From the NCBI RefSeq assembly GCF_000153025.1, contig NZ_CH672432.1, forward strand, positions 477,127-541,126: a stretch of 64,000 bases of DNA, in the 5' to 3' direction. Below the pieces are notes generated by a model. The model searched no databases. It had not been told where the DNA came from and was given only the letters and a program-made list of their open reading frames with translations. This document shows, in pieces, positions 63,350-64,000 of the stretch; position 1 is the first letter of the stretch, and each line of letters opens with the position of its first letter. This DNA comes from Marinomonas sp. MED121. GTDB taxonomy: Bacteria > Pseudomonadota > Gammaproteobacteria > Pseudomonadales > Marinomonadaceae. Both the position numbers and the translations under genes were made by a program.

Positions 63350-64000
63350 ATGACAGCTTTATTAAAGCGTTTTGAATTTGCTCAGTGGCCAAAAATTCAC
63401 TATGGCGAGGGCATTACTCAAAACTTAAAAGCAGAGTTAAGCGACCTAGACACTGTGTTATGGGTAACAGGTGGTAAAAGTGGCTACTACTCCTCTTATT
63501 TTAAACTTTTCATCAAACTCTCTGGCATTGAAATACAAGCGGATCATATTGTTCAAATTGGCGCAGAGCCTAGCCCTTGTGATATCGATGCCATCACTCG
63601 CCGCTTCCAAAATACCCAACATCAAACTCACATTACTAAAGTCATTGCGATAGGTGGCGGTTCAGTACTCGATGCGGGAAAAGCCCTAGCTGCCATGCTC
63701 ATGACAGAACACAGTTTATTGGATTATTTAGAAGGGGTTGGTAAGGGTTTACCTCTGCCAGATCAGATTCTTCCTTTCATTGCGATTCCAACAACATCAG
63801 GTACAGGCAGTGAAATGACGTCTAATGCCGTGTTTAGCCAGGTGGGAGACAAAGGCTTTAAAAAATCGATTCGACATGACAAGTTAATCCCAACAGAGAT
63901 TTGGCTTGATTCACGCCTAACTATGTCCTGTCCGCCTCTTCAAACAGCATGCTGTGGATTAGATGCCTTTACCCAATTACTTGAGTCTTACCTTTCTACT
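63350..64000 (+). CDS. Iron-containing (type III) alcohol dehydrogenase, partial
   Basis: The window ends inside this gene; 217 codons are seen. The ATG at 63350 has AAGGTGGG 4 bases upstream. The N-terminal Rossmann part shows VIAIGGGSVLDAGKALAA (NAD-binding GGGS) and IAIPTTSGTGSEMTSNAVF, diagnostic of Fe-dependent alcohol dehydrogenases. The metal-site helix reads CCGLDAFTQLLESYLST, with Gln where most members have the first His ligand (GxDALTHAIE); a QLLE form does occur in part of the family. It is divergent from the prp regulator with about 335 bases between them. Substrate unknown. Confidence 0.88.
   Translation, partial: MTALLKRFEFAQWPKIHYGEGITQNLKAELSDLDTVLWVTGGKSGYYSSYFKLFIKLSGIEIQADHIVQIGAEPSPCDIDAITRRFQNTQHQTHITKVIAIGGGSVLDAGKALAAMLMTEHSLLDYLEGVGKGLPLPDQILPFIAIPTTSGTGSEMTSNAVFSQVGDKGFKKSIRHDKLIPTEIWLDSRLTMSCPPLQTACCGLDAFTQLLESYLST

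Overview
The window looks like chromosome of a marine, heterotrophic gammaproteobacterium of the Oceanospirillales type, most like Marinomonas. The basis is overall protein resemblance, a moderately low GC content, an AcnD/PrpF-type methylcitrate cluster, a complete valine-degradation operon, a BCCT-like transporter and an NrtS-like small membrane protein. This is an inference from gene content; no rRNA marker is present. I saw no tRNA, rRNA, insertion sequence, prophage or CRISPR array.

Region 1 (1-16109, all minus strand) is a surface-polysaccharide locus, visibly more AT-rich than its flanks. Read in its own direction it runs: wza-like outer-membrane exporter, wzb-like phosphatase, wzc-like tyrosine autokinase, wzy-like polymerase, GT2 glycosyltransferase, a KpsS/KpsC-like (Kdo-transferase type) glycosyltransferase, an unusual protein with a ParB-like patch and a nucleotidyltransferase motif, wzx-like flippase, a second GT2, a 5'-truncated kdsA, a decayed kdsC, kdsB, kdsD, galE and a partial wecA-like transferase. 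A Kdo-containing Wzx/Wzy polymer is the simplest reading, with redundant Kdo genes decaying.

Region 2 (16356-25989) is a valine (branched-chain) catabolic operon: mmsA, acyl-CoA dehydrogenase, enoyl-CoA hydratase, 3-hydroxyisobutyryl-CoA hydrolase, mmsB and an SDR, followed by etfB-etfA, which can accept electrons from the dehydrogenase. A divergent AraC regulator (mmsR-like) sits at its head. Valine breakdown yields propionyl-CoA, which the methylcitrate cluster at the far end of the window (prpF, acnD, prpC, prpB and a GntR regulator, 56025-63015) would consume.

Region 3 (26045-33824) is mixed housekeeping: an Lrp-type regulator, a deacetylase-family amidohydrolase, a short mannose-1-phosphate guanylyltransferase, an NrtS-like protein, a glutaredoxin/flavoprotein-reductase pair, an AraC regulator, and ribB-like and ribH genes. 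Region 4 (34292-39718) is a gamma-glutamylmethylamide synthetase/type III glutamine synthetase gene with three split glutamate-synthase-like genes (gmaS-mgsABC type) and a divergent XRE-cupin regulator, but without the mgd genes that would complete the N-methylglutamate pathway.

Region 5 (39929-55892) is accessory in character: a secreted jacalin-aerolysin-like protein (candidate pore-forming toxin) beside a divergent AraC regulator, a LysE exporter, a two-component system beside a lipoprotein, a LysR/cytochrome b561 pair, htpX with a sigma32-like promoter, a diheme cytochrome c, an EF-hand protein, a short BCCT-like transporter and a PAS-GAF-GGDEF-EAL protein. The window ends inside an iron-containing alcohol dehydrogenase. 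The most noteworthy items are the candidate toxin, the ParB-like/nucleotidyltransferase protein in the polysaccharide locus, the decaying Kdo genes and several palindromic operator candidates.
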